A stretch of DNA of 21,099 nt, taken from NCBI GenBank assembly GCA_015680685.1, contig MNCI01016352.1, forward strand, positions 274,891 to 295,989, in the 5' to 3' direction. The stretch comes from Gnetum montanum (lineage: Eukaryota > Streptophyta > Gnetopsida > Gnetales > Gnetaceae). The notes beneath the pieces were generated by a model. It was not told the origin of the DNA. It made no database searches and saw nothing but the letters and a program-made list of their open reading frames with translations. Below, in pieces: positions 1 through 9,728 of the stretch (positions are counted from its first letter, which is position 1; the number at the start of each line of letters is the position of its first letter). The position numbers were made by a program, and so were the translations under genes.

Positions 1-273
1 TAGTTAGTTAGTTAAAGTTAGTCAATTAGTCTCTTCAACCCTTCACCTTATCAGCATAGGAGATATAAACCAAAAAGACATAAAAATCATACACCTTGGA
101 CTTACTTAACCATACACCGTGACAAATACAAGTAAGTCTAGGAAGACAACGAATAATTAACCTTTAAGTGTTCCATGAGGCGTGTAGGCACTTAGTCTCC
201 GGAGTACAACCGCATCGCGCGTGTTACGCTCGTATTCGTATGGTTGAGTGTAGGGGTACCTTGCCACTCATCA
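1..273 (+). mobile_element. 3' part of an LTR (same family as elements A and B)
   Basis: This stretch aligns by eye with the last ~290 bases of the LTRs ending at 9576 and ~14392. Shared landmarks are the GTTAGTTA run, CATAAAAATCATA, CTTACTTAACCATAC, CGTATTCGTATGGTTGAG and the terminal CCACTCATCA. The LTR ends at 273. The following bases (GGTAGAAAGTC) do not resemble the primer binding site found after the LTR of element A, so this is a 3' LTR or a solo LTR, not a 5' LTR. Its left part lies outside the window. Confidence 0.85.
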
Positions 274-884
274 GGTAGAAAGTCAATCAGGTACAATGGA
301 GGATGAGATTTGGTCATCCCAAGGGCCATACTCATGTTTAGTGTTGATGTCTCACTAGTTGAAAGTCCACAAGTGTTTCATCAATAAGTTTCACAAGGAT
401 AAGAAAGATAGGTTCTTCTTATGGAAAGGATCCAATTGTAAAACCTTGGTGACTTGACATTGAGAGCAAGTGAACTCAAGCTTATTTCTCATGAGATGAT
501 GATGGTTACATGGCATATGACATTTGATTGATCTTCCACTTATGTAGTTGCAACTCTAGAAGCTTTAGGTTTGATCATGATAATCTAGTCCCACTTTACC
601 TTGATTTTGGCTATTATTTGATTCTTTGAAGTCATATTTACCTCCCATTTTTCTAAACCCCTCTTTTCTAGGCCTTGGATCATGAAAACAAGCAAATTTG
701 ATAATATTATTCAAATCCAATAATCTTGAAAGTTATCCGAAATAATATTTTTATGTTTTGATCTAATTTCTTTCTTTATGGCTTGTTTAGTTTGATCCTT
801 GAAATTTTTGGTAAGTTTAATATACAAGGATTGGCAAAAATGAGAAAATATACATGGAAAAATTTGATGATTTTTCCTTTTTTG
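274..884. other. No gene recognised
   Basis: Non-coding, AT-rich sequence to the right of the LTR end. I see no long open frame, RNA gene or recognisable transposon motif on either strand. If the LTR at 1-273 is a complete insertion, GGTAG (274-278) would be the right half of its target duplication; the left half is outside the window. Confidence 0.5.
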
Positions 885-978
885 GAGGGGAGATGGTAAT
901 GCATTCCCTGTATCAACATAAGGGCACTAATACCTTTATGTCAATGCATCCCTCCTACATTAGTGAACCCCTATAAAT
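885..978 (+). promoter_or_regulatory. Hairpin followed by a TATA box; possible LTR-type promoter remnant
   Basis: An imperfect stem is visible: GGAGGG (near 885) with CCCTCC (~950), ATGCATT (899-905) with AATGCAT (943-949), and ACATAAGG with CCTTTATGT. It is followed by CTATAAATGG with the TATA box at 972-978. The same order, palindrome then TATA box, occurs in the U3 part of the LTRs in this window, so this may be a remnant of an LTR from another family. No matching partner LTR was found by eye. The promoter role is inference. Confidence 0.25.
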
Positions 979-2689
979 GGATGGTATGATCCAAAGTCCT
1001 TCTCATGCATTTTACTTTACTTCTTCTCTACTTTTTCTTACTTCTAGTATTCCAAATAGGCCAAACTCTATCAATTTTTTAGTATAAGTTGAATCCTTAG
1101 AATTGTATAACACATTTTCCTTCTTTTTCTTTCTACTAGTATTCTTCGTGTGGTTTAAGCCTAATATCTTGTCAATCAATCATAAAAAAGAGACATTGAT
1201 TTGGGTATGTACTTAATGATTTCGATGATTATTTAAAATATTTCTTTCTTATTTTTGCTACCCATATACACCATAGTCTTATAGTTATGATTATGTGTTT
1301 CCTCAGCCTCAAGAGTTATGATTATCAATGTTTTGGTGCTTTTTCTTATGTACGGATGACATGTAAGAAGATGTAGGTGCAAATGATATAACACCAAAAA
1401 TCCATCCATGAGGAAAAGAACTATCATTAGTTCCTAGAGCTTAGTCCACCTAAACTCAAGGGGATGTTACAAATGATGAGTTTCTATAATTATATCACCC
1501 AACCTTTCACCTAGTATCGATACAAGGTAGAAAAGTTCTACCTTTATCTTGCAGCAGATGGTACCATGTCATTCATGGATGGAATTCTATTATCCATATC
1601 AACATGGACAATTACTACACTTGCAAGATTCCCCAATGATCTAGGCAACAATTGGTAACTAAGAAGAATGTTAAGATATCTAAGATCCCATTAGTGTAAA
1701 ATGCTATGTATAAGATTATCGTCCACAACTTTGTGCCCACCAAGAAATCATCATGCATCTCTACTACAAGGACTAAGATTGTGGAAACAATGAGGGGGAG
1801 ATGTATTATTAACATCCATATTTTTTTAAAAGCTTGTACTTAAAAGATCGATGATATGACTAGGAATAGAAGGAAGGTGTATGCCTTTTGAGAGTTAATC
1901 AAAGAAATTTATGAGTTGGTAGGCATACTTAATCATGTTGGGAGGCATCTCACTATAGCAAGGATGACCAATTGGGAAAATTTCATTGTAATGATCCTAA
2001 GACAATGTCCTAAAGTCATTGGGGCAAAACTATATTTGGAAGATAGATTCCTTTAATGAAAGCATCTCAAATCAAGTCATCAAACTAGCTTCACTTTAAA
2101 TTAATGAGGGTACCCACAACTCCTTAGGCATCACCATAAGCATAGGTGTGTTCATCTAGTCAGTTAATGTTCCAACCACCTAGCTTCAATATCTGGCAAA
2201 GCTATGAACCTCTTCTTAGTGGTGGATTTTAGCTAGTGATGCATATAAAAGACAAAGTTCAAGCAAATTTGATCCATGTTAAGGGATCACAAGAGCTTGA
2301 CATCAATTTCCTAGACATGATGGGATTTATCTTGGGTAGCAACACTATAATGGAGGATCTCCTAACATCACCTCCTTCCTTATTAAATGATACACCCATG
2401 ATCAAATATGGGAGTTTAGTTCTATCTCATAGACATGTACCATTAAGGAGTACTTCTTCATTACACTAATCAAGGCATAGCATGCACAAAGTCCATCATG
2501 TAGTAGAAGTTTTCCAATACCCCCTAATCAACCTAGGATAAGCCAATGGATAGAGGAAGACTAAAGAATGGATCTAGATATAGAGATCATCCTAAGAAAC
2601 ATTGATAACATGGTGGAGATTGCACTTGTCAAAGTGTAGGTCAAACTTAAAACCACTTATGCTAACAAGACCCTATACTTGAGGGAGTT
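979..2689. other. No intact gene; possible very old coding remnant
   Basis: Open frames here are short (at most 77 codons, 2236-2469 on the + strand) and match no family I recognise. The + strand of about 1500-2690 has scattered coding-like runs broken by TAG and TAA, and it leads into the coiled-coil-type remnant that follows. It may be the upstream part of the same dead element, but the sequence alone does not establish this. Confidence 0.3.
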
Positions 2690-3557
2690 ATGGTGAAGCC
2701 AAGATGAGGTATGATGGTTGTAAGAGCAATCAGAGATTATTACACTATTGGTATTAGCACCTTCAACTATAATACTTGAGGTGCAAATTGAACATCTATA
2801 AGTTAAACTATTCATAGCATGATAGGTTGGGGAAGAAATAGTATTCATGAAAGATGATCTAAAGAGGTAGATTGGAATTTTCGAGTGTCAATCTAAGGAG
2901 TGGATGAAGATGAACTAGGAGAAGAAATAATAGGTATTTTCTCTCTTCCATTAGGTACAGAGAATTGAATATGAAATTCAAATCATGGCCTAATTTTGAA
3001 ATAAGTACTTCTTTACTAAGAAAGAACGCTAGAACTTGTAGCAAGAACTACCTAAAAAGATAAACTGGAAAATTGATGAGCTTAGAAAGATACACATGAT
3101 TAAGTAAGAAAACTAGGATGTCAAGGTACATAGATTACACAAATTGGTGGCTTTTCTAAATGAGCACATGAGTGCAATCAGGCAAGAGATCAAGGAGAAA
3201 TTCAATACCTTGCATATCAAACTTCATCAAATGGTTAAAATAAAGCCAACATTACAAGAGAAGATGGACCTTCTAAAACACATGTAGATCCTCCACCATG
3301 AAGTAGTAGTTATCCTTGAAAGGAAACTCAAGAAAGAAGAGAAAGATATACAAGAAAAGTAGAGGAGATATCTTATTGTGGTCCAAACTTTTGTAGGAAG
3401 ACCACATAATGAACTAGAAGAACAACTACATAGGATGTCAATCAAGTTAAAGGTCATGCAATGTGAGCTCATGAAAGTAAGGATATATCATAAGAAATTC
3501 CAAGAAAATGCAAAGAAGTGTAGCAAACACTACTATGTGAGCAAGAATTGATGTAAG
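2690..3557 (+). pseudogene. Decayed coiled-coil-type coding remnant
   Basis: Read in the phase containing ATG 2847, the + strand gives a long run rich in Lys, Glu, Gln, Leu and Ile with many charged residues. Examples are LEVQIEHL upstream of 2847, then EIKEKFNTLHIKLHQM and NELEEQLHRMSIKLKV near the end. This is the look of a coiled coil. The phase holds for over 700 bases without an obvious net indel but is cut by about 15 in-frame stops, many being TAG where CAG or GAG would suit. Near the end a Cys/His cluster (CSKHYY, then a stop, then C; about 3518-3549) is weakly like a zinc knuckle. It could be a gag-like or extra ORF of a dead retroelement; I cannot name the family. The same region read on the minus strand gives only short shadow frames. 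Confidence 0.4.
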
Positions 3558-4108
3558 AACAAAACATAGCTTTAGGCAGGATGATAGATCTCAAAACATA
3601 GTTGGAAAGTTTTCACATGTTCACATTCATTACTTCTTATTTCTTCTAATATCATATAGGCATATTAGGGGGATTTTGCCCTAATCCACCATTCTCTAGC
3701 ACTTCTCAATGATATTACTTCTATTATATTATAGTCGTGTTTAATTTTGTACATTTGTAAATCCTCTACATGGGCCTTGTCATGTGTCTCGTACTCATTT
3801 TGTATTTCGGGGTGTTAAAGCTATGGGACTACCTTTACTTAGTTGTGGAAGAATGATGAGTCATCCAATGACATTTTGTAAGTTAATTGTAAGCCCTAGA
3901 TGTAGGAAGTATCATGTACACTCTATGTTTGTAGGCCTAACATGTGCAGTTAAGGTTCATGTCTCTCGAGGATACATCCTTTCATCCTATATCAAAATTC
4001 TAGGTTATGGGCATGTTTTAAGTTACTTAGAATATTTTTGATCTTGTTTGGACATCTTATGACTCTTATAAGATGAACCTTATGGTTCTAGCTTTCACCT
4101 AGGACTAG
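3558..4108. other. No gene; short purine tract
   Basis: Nothing coding is recognised; the 85-codon frame at 3784-4041 (+) has no family features and is within chance length for this composition. AGGGGGA at 3667-3673 looks like a short polypurine tract, as found just before 3' LTRs. It lies after the coiled-coil remnant and ahead of the LTR-like module starting near 4109, but about 440 bases from it, so the link is weak. Confidence 0.3.
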
Positions 4109-4875
4109 TGATGTGGTGTTGGGTGCAAGGAGGGTGCACTAAAACGCTTATAACAGTGCACCTTCTGCATCAATGTAGGGGTAGTGACATATCCCCTGCC
4201 TAGCCTTAATTATCTCATTTGGTTCAAAGTGTGATTTGGAACTGTCAAGCTACATAACATACCTCCATTAACCCCCAAGCATTAACAAACATAAAATATT
4301 GCTTCGTAAAAACTATAAATACTTGGGTTGAGCTCTCATTTGATATCCTTAAGCATTTTATGTTTATTGGATTTTTTGTGTCTAGTTTTAAGTGAAGAGC
4401 TCCTTCTTACTTTGGTAAGTTAGTCTGTTTTCTATTTTATCTATTTTAATTCATTACTTTCACCAATATAGCTAGACTCTATCAAAGTGCTATCTTACTT
4501 ATGTAGCCCTGAACCATTTAATTAATGTGAAGTTCAGTGTTATACATTGTGAATAAAGCTCATGATTTTCTTCATATTATATATCATGAATGCCTTAAAC
4601 TATTAAAAACATCAAAATATGATCCTCACACTTATCATACATATTCATTAATTAAGTTATTAATTCATTCATTTACATATTTTTAAGCTACAATGATTCA
4701 TCCTTATCCAAGAAGGTCATAACTATACAATATGGTGTTCGGCCATCAAGGTTATGACTAGGAGTTGTATTATATTTTCCATATGAGGTGTTGCACCTAC
4801 CCCTTAAAGGATTGCAACCCATGTATGTGCATGTGAGCATTACTACTTATCCCAAAAGGGATTAGAATGCATATG
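4109..4875 (+). mobile_element. Possible LTR fragment of another family
   Basis: It begins TGATGTGG at 4109, the same TGATG opening as the main LTR family. It carries a palindrome with GGTGCACT (4133-4140) facing AGTGCACC (4155-4162), then TATAAATA at 4314-4321 and GAATAAAG near 4550, which would suit a polyadenylation signal. That order is typical of an LTR. It does not align convincingly with the 820-900 bp LTRs elsewhere in the window, no second copy was found, and the right end is undefined. The call rests on layout only. Confidence 0.3.
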
Positions 4876-4955
4876 TATTATTTATTATTTTAGTATCATC
4901 TTTATAAAATATATAAAAATTATAAAATATAAAATTATAAATATTCTTTCATCTC
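4876..4955. repeat. A/T-only low-complexity tract
   Basis: A stretch almost free of G and C, with repeated TTAT, AAAATATA and AAATTATAAA strings. It has no coding potential. Such tracts are common in plant intergenic DNA; nothing suggests a specific role. Confidence 0.7.
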
Positions 4956-5615
4956 TGACTATGACAACACAAGTTCACCTTGTATTATATGTATCATAAT
5001 ATTTTTTATAATTACTAAACACAACAACATACACAAGTGTTCTTAGCAATCCACTCAAAATTGTCTTCAAAGTTAACAATTAGATTGTACTACATTCCAT
5101 ATGATATAATCCCATTGGTCATAGCCAACGAGACCTCTATCAACTACTCTAAGGAAGTGCTAAAGTAAGCTTAAGATGGAGTATGCCTCCACATTTTCTA
5201 AAACCTACAAGCATAACATAAGTACACAACTCACATGACACACTTTAGTTCATAGTTAGAAGCATCACAATGACACCTTTATAATCATATAAGTAATCGA
5301 ACTCATGCAACATACACAACATACTCAAGAGTACTAGCTTACACATAAGAGACATCATTCCTTAAGAGAGCTAAGACACATTCTTACTCTAATGCATCTA
5401 GCCTAAATCCCTACTCTATAGAGAAGGTAATGACCTCAGCATCAAAGCCCAATCTCCTTCACAAGCCTATATATCTGTGTGATGTCATATCTACGAAATC
5501 AGGATCATGTAGTTTTTCATGTAATGGTTAAAAAAGTGTGAAACCCTAGTGGATCTTCATACTTCTTCCACCTTCAATCTTGAAAGGGGAGTAATCTTTG
5601 AATAAGGCATGCTTT
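4956..5615. other. No gene recognised
   Basis: AT-rich sequence without open frames of note, RNA genes or transposon motifs on either strand. It is the left flank of the solo LTR insertion and should have been continuous with the sequence now starting at 6519. Confidence 0.5.
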
Positions 5616-5620
5616 CTTAC
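5616..5620. repeat. Target site duplication, left copy (CTTAC)
   Basis: CTTAC lies directly before the TGATGAGTGG end of the minus-strand LTR and recurs directly after its other end at 6514-6518. Five bases is the usual duplication length for LTR retrotransposons. Confidence 0.8.
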
Positions 5621-6513
5621 TGATGAGTGGTGGAGCACCTAACACTACCATACAAGTCATGAGTGCTCACGTGCAACCACATCATAATTCATGGATGGAC
5701 ATTGTTATTATGCTAAGGGTTTATATTAAGTTTGTGATCGTTGTCTTTCCACTTTGAGCTAGTGAAGTTCAATTGTATAGTTTAGCTCTTAGTGTGGTGT
5801 ATGATTAACTAATGTTGTAAGGCTTGTTTTACTCCTAAGCGTAGGCATAATGAGAATGAAATTAAATGCTTAGTCTAAGTAATGGCAAGAATGCAAATCT
5901 GTTCTAGCCTATAGCAATGAGCATATGTTCTTGGCTTACCAGACACGTCTTGGACTCATGTGACCATTGCTAGGATTGCCAAGTGAGTTCACTACTAAGT
6001 AAATCAAGTGAAATCACTATTGGATTACCAAACAATTACACTTTAATGTTTGAAACCAGTCATACTCATTCCACTTTACTAATGAGCAAGTAAAAATAAA
6101 GTGCTTGAGAAATGTAAATGATTAAGGTAAGAAAATAGTAAAAATTATGCTAAGTAAACAAATGAAACTAAGTGGATGTTACAATGATGGAAAGTATCTC
6201 GATCTTTATTACCATCATGAACTGTGTCCAAGTACAATTCACTCAAATAAAGATTCCATTCAACTACTAAACATCACACTGCAGGCATTCACACTATCGC
6301 TAAGTCTAAGAAACAAAACTACAATATTTTCCCTAAGTGTGAGAATGAAAAGTTGTTAATTATGTGCCCAAGTTCTAGTATTTATAGGACTACACACATC
6401 CTAAAACATTGTATCAATGATGATGTTGCATGGGTTATAGCATCGTATCTACAACATTGTTGATACGATATTGTGCCTACAATATCACAACACTCAAAAA
6501 TTTGACTTTATCA
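5621..6513 (-). mobile_element. Solo LTR, minus strand, 893 bp
   Basis: Read on the minus strand this is a complete LTR of the same family as elements A and B. Its left end TGATGAGTGG is the reverse complement of the CCACTCATCA end at 264-273. Its right end ATCA gives the TGAT start. Inside are the reversed TATA box (TATTTATA, 6379-6386), palindromes upstream of it (ATCGTATC 6442-6449 with GATACGAT 6462-6469; GATATTGT 6467-6474 with ACAATATC 6479-6486), and the two reversed copies of the CTTGGTAAT-type motif (5966-5983 and 6018-6033). Its 893 bp matches the 899 bp LTR of element A. No primer site lies next to it, and both ends are bounded by CTTAC, so it is a solo LTR left by recombination between the two LTRs of a lost element. 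Confidence 0.88.
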
Positions 6514-6518
6514 CTTAC
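6514..6518. repeat. Target site duplication, right copy (CTTAC)
   Basis: Perfect copy of the five bases at 5616-5620, directly adjoining the other end of the solo LTR. Confidence 0.8.
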
Positions 6519-7129
6519 ACTCTTTATGCATGAAAGAAGCAATGTTCTTATAACTAATTCTTTGGTTGTATACTTTCCAATCGTAGAGAGAAAAGTGGAT
6601 ATTGAGAGTATCAAGCCACTCAAAGCCCATATAACAATTGTAGATAAGAAGAATTAATGGCTAGGAACATCAATCATAAAGCATGAATGTTGAACTTAAC
6701 TTGACATCTAATTGAGGCATAAGAATGCTCACGCAACCCAAGTTAAGAAAGAATATGCTTATCTTATTTTCCAACTAGTAACAACTTTTATTCCTAGAGA
6801 AAAATCTAGTAGCTTTACACATTTTCTCTACCTCTTATAATGATGTAGAAGCATAAAGTCAATTCTCTACATCAACAAAGAGTCTATCACATGCATTAAG
6901 GAAACTAATGTCTAAGGCATCATGAAAGCCTAGAACTAGTACCAATAGGGATTTATGTGACTTTAGCCTCACTATGATAGTCATTCAAGAGTCTTTAATA
7001 GATGAGAAGCACATCGATTCTCCATCCTTGAAAAGTGATCTTACTCAAATTCATTGATATCATCTAGCCAATTTTACATCCTTTAATTTTTCATATAGGT
7101 AATACTATGACTCCTAAATAATATGACTC
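6519..7129. other. No gene recognised
   Basis: Right flank of the solo LTR insertion. The only open frame of note (6430-6657, +) starts inside the LTR and has no recognisable features. No RNA gene or transposon motif is visible. Confidence 0.5.
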
Positions 7130-7215
7130 CATTTTAGAAACTTGGAACATTCCATTGTCTTTTAAGAATCATGGGATATTTCCTTCCCTTTTGAAAGCCA
7201 TGGGACATTTCCTTC
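7130..7215. repeat. Minisatellite, ~28-bp unit, three copies
   Basis: Tandem units at about 7130-7158, 7159-7186 and 7188-7215. The last two are both 28 bp and share the core CATGGGAYATTTCCTTC, differing at about five positions, all transitions. The first copy is more diverged (CTTGGAACATTCCATTG). Confidence 0.75.
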
Positions 7216-7238
7216 CTTACAAATATTTATGCTTTCTT

Positions 7239-7362
7239 CTTGGAGACATAATAGAAATAATTTCTTGTTACTCAAAGTCACAATAAAAGAATTTGTAATT
7301 CCTACTCAAAGTCATGATAGAAAATTTGTGCTTTTTACTTGAAGTTACAATCAAAAACATGT

Positions 7363-7364
<2 letters not shown>
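7239..7364. repeat. Minisatellite, ~30-35-bp unit, about four degenerate copies
   Basis: Units begin near 7239, 7268, 7303 and 7337. The clearest pair share TACTCAAAGTCA followed by an A-rich block and ATTTGT (7268-7302 and 7303-7336). The outer copies are more diverged (CTTGGAGACATAATAGAAAT; ACTTGAAGTTACAATCAAAA). The array runs straight into the TC microsatellite. Confidence 0.65.

Positions 7365-7409
<45 letters not shown>
7365..7409. repeat. (TC)n microsatellite, 45 bp
   Basis: Perfect TC/GA dinucleotide run of about 22 units without interruption. On the minus strand it produces an artificial Arg-Glu repeat in an open frame that should not be called a gene. Confidence 0.97.
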
Positions 7410-7410
<1 letters not shown>

Positions 7411-8677
7411 ATACCTCAACCCATACAAGAAGTGACAACACAAAACTAGCCATAATTCATGCTCCTTGATACAAATAGTATTGGTAGAAAATTTGATTTT
7501 CCACCTTCCATCAAGGTGGTTAAACATAAAATCCCATTTCTCATTTTTTTATTCACTATTATAGGTTCTTAGCATAGGAAAAAATATTTTTTGAGATCTT
7601 ACATAAAACAATAACTGCTATCTAACACATTGTTTATAGGTAACCAAAAGCATTGCACCACATAAGTAGAAGATAATCTCTCTAAGTCCCCCATCATGTC
7701 AAATGTTAAACACAAGAGGAAGATGGTGAATATAGAGATTTATCCACCAAAATCATCATTTTTCAATAGCGTTGTTGCATATCCCACTATTCACCAATTA
7801 CAAGTCACCAAATCAAGCACATAAGTACTTCCATATTTGAGCATTCACAAGCTAGCAACAATACATCATGTTATTTTGCATAGGGATAAATCACCATCCA
7901 CATTGAAAAAAACTACTTCTTTAGTTAAATCAATTCCTCAATGATGAAAATTTGAGTAAAAAAATCAAGATATAGAAATATCCGAAAATTATCATACTCA
8001 AACTACCATCCAGGAGGAAGGAAATGAGCACACTCCCCTCAAACATGAGATTTGTAAATACCACAATTTGAAACATTGTCAACTTTCTTCTATAGATTGT
8101 GAGCTGATTCATTAAGGCATCTTTGGCAAAAAAATGCTCAAATGAGAATCCAAGTGTTATTCCATAACACACTAACATAAAACCATTACATCGTAGGACC
8201 AATTTATGGAGTCCTTAAGGCATTCAAGCCAGAGACTATTAACTAGATTAATGAATTCAAGAACAATCACACAACAAAAGCAACATATTACAACCAAAAT
8301 CATCAATCTCATACATTATCTCATATCTAATTCATGATAGAATCACCATCTTAAAGTATCACAAGCATTAATCAACAAAAGAGAATGTGTATGCTTCATA
8401 ATTCAACATAACCTAGGCACATATAACTATTTTGCATAAATAAGAGATCATGCATATCATTCCATTAGTATGTCACAAGATTTCTTAGTGCAAAATTTTG
8501 AGCTAGAGTATGTTTGTATTTTGAACTAAAGATCACCTAACCAAGAAAGGAACTTCCTTGAAATCAACCAATGCTTGAATCAATCAGTAGTTTTTATCTT
8601 AAGTAGACAATACCTCATTGTGTTGTTCACTTGTAATAATTGATCCATAATTGGATTCTTGACAAGATCAAGACTAC
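7410..8677. other. No gene recognised
   Basis: About 1.3 kb of AT-rich sequence up to the 5' LTR of element A. The longest open frame is 90 codons on the minus strand (7930-8202). It is rich in Phe, Leu and Ile but shows no known motif, lacks any neighbour that would explain it, and is within chance length. The last five bases, ACTAC (8673-8677), should be the left target duplication of element A; its partner would lie beyond the window. Confidence 0.5.
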
Positions 8678-8786
8678 TGATGAAGCATTAATGTGTCGTG
8701 TTAATAGGCCCTCGTCGATGGCATTATGTCGACATAGCGTTTGCTACGTCTATGGGGCCTTTTAGACATAGTACTATAGCAAAAAC

Positions 8787-8794
8787 TATAAATA
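8787..8794 (+). promoter_or_regulatory. TATA box of LTR A
   Basis: TATAAATA, 109 bases into the LTR; equivalent boxes lie 97-127 bases from the start of the other LTRs. It would drive the genomic transcript of the element. Confidence 0.75.
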
Positions 8795-8965
8795 TGAGCT
8801 CCTAGCCATGTTTATGGAAAATCAGATTCATAGTAATAGCCAAACTCTTATAGTTTTTCCATTCAAAAGTTAGAATATTTCTCCCAAGTGCTTGCAGCAG
8901 GAGTCATTAAGTGTACAGATCTTTAATCGAGCATTATTGTACATGAGCATGACAGTATATGTAGC

Positions 8966-8971
8966 AATAAA
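8966..8971 (+). promoter_or_regulatory. Polyadenylation signal, LTR A
   Basis: AATAAA, followed within 30 bases by a second AATAAAC and CTTGCAGC. The same double AATAAA block occurs in B's LTRs (13854 and 21022), so it is a family feature and likely marks the R region end. Confidence 0.6.
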
Positions 8972-9151
8972 GATAAACTTCTTAATAAACCTTGCAGCAT
9001 TCTAGATAGTTTAGATATTTTATTCATGCATTTAATGCTTTCAATTATTTATTTAATGTTTTTAGTAATTAAGCTAATTAAGTAATTAAGCAAGATAAGC
9101 TAGATAAATCAAATACATAAGTACTACTACTTCAAGCATAACACGTATTCG

Positions 9152-9216
9152 CTTGGTAATCCCAATAGCATTATTACTTAGTACACCTAGTAGCATAGTG
9201 CTTGGTAACCCAATAG
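9152..9216 (+). repeat. Duplicated CTTGGTAAT-type motif in the LTR
   Basis: CTTGGTAATCCCAATAG at 9152-9168 recurs as CTTGGTAACCCAATAG at 9201-9216. Related pairs occur in B's 5' LTR (14021 and 14046-14062) and, reversed, in the solo LTR (5966-5983 and 6018-6033). It is a useful signature of the family; the function is unknown. Confidence 0.75.
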
Positions 9217-9577
9217 TGGATACGTGGGTTAAGGATGTGTATGAAAAGTGGGACTAGATGCTTATGTTAAAACTAGTTAAAGACCAGTTAGTTAGTTAAA
9301 TTAAATTAGTCATTAAATTACTTCATCTCTCTCTTTTAAACCATCAAAACCATAAAACATAAAATGATAGAAATCATATGCCTAGATTACACTTAACCAT
9401 ACCCTTATACTTCACAAGTGTAATCGAGAAGACAAAAAACAACCTTTAGGGCAAGATTCACTTCCTAGAAGACTAGTGCATCAGAGGCTAGAGAGTCCAT
9501 GGAATTTAACTAGATCACACGTGAGCACTTTGTGATTCATATGGTTGGGCACAGGAGTACCCTTCACCACTCATCAT

Positions 9578-9595
9578 TAGCACCATTACTGGGCA
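9578..9595 (+). other. Primer binding site of element A (tRNA-Asp type, degraded)
   Basis: TAGCACCATTACTGGGCA begins two bases after the LTR. It matches TGGCGCCGTTGCCGGGGA, the complement of the 3' end of plant tRNA-Asp, at 12 of 18 positions. Five of the six differences are G to A or C to T, three of them at CpG sites. It would have primed minus-strand DNA synthesis. Confidence 0.75.
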
Positions 9596-9728
9596 CTCTA
9601 TTTGTTGAAACGTGTGCTATCTAGGCTTAGTGGATATCATTAATATCATTGGACAAACCCCAAGGTTGACATCACTCTCACCCGACACATAATTACAAAA
9701 GCACACTAATACATTATTTGTTTGCAAA

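Larger units (their letters stand above)
8678..9576 (+). mobile_element. 5' LTR of element A, 899 bp
   Basis: Starts TGATGAAGC and ends CACTCATCA, giving a six-base terminal inverted repeat TGATGA/TCATCA. U3 holds nested inverted repeats (AGGCCC 8706-8711 with GGGCCT 8755-8760; CATAG 8733-8737 with CTATG 8750-8754) ahead of the TATA box at 8787. The AATAAA...TTGCAGC block near 8966-9000 and the duplicated CTTGGTAA motif in the distal part are shared with the other LTRs. It is followed directly by a primer site, which fixes its right end and identifies it as a 5' LTR. Confidence 0.9.

Noticed and set aside
274-278. GGTAG after the first LTR equals GGTAG before element B (13567-13571)
   Set aside because: In this order and orientation they cannot be the two halves of one target duplication. 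A 5-base match has about a 1 in 1,000 chance, and the sequence after 278 does not continue element A's RT.
3784-4041. 85-codon + strand frame
   Set aside because: No recognisable domain and no coding context; treated as chance.
7268-7453. Minus-strand frame with an Arg-Glu repeat
   Set aside because: The repeat is simply the (TC)22 microsatellite translated; the remainder comes from a minisatellite array.
7930-8202. 90-codon minus-strand frame rich in hydrophobic residues
   Set aside because: No motif, no homologous copy in the window and no supporting context; chance frames of this length are expected in 21 kb on six frames.
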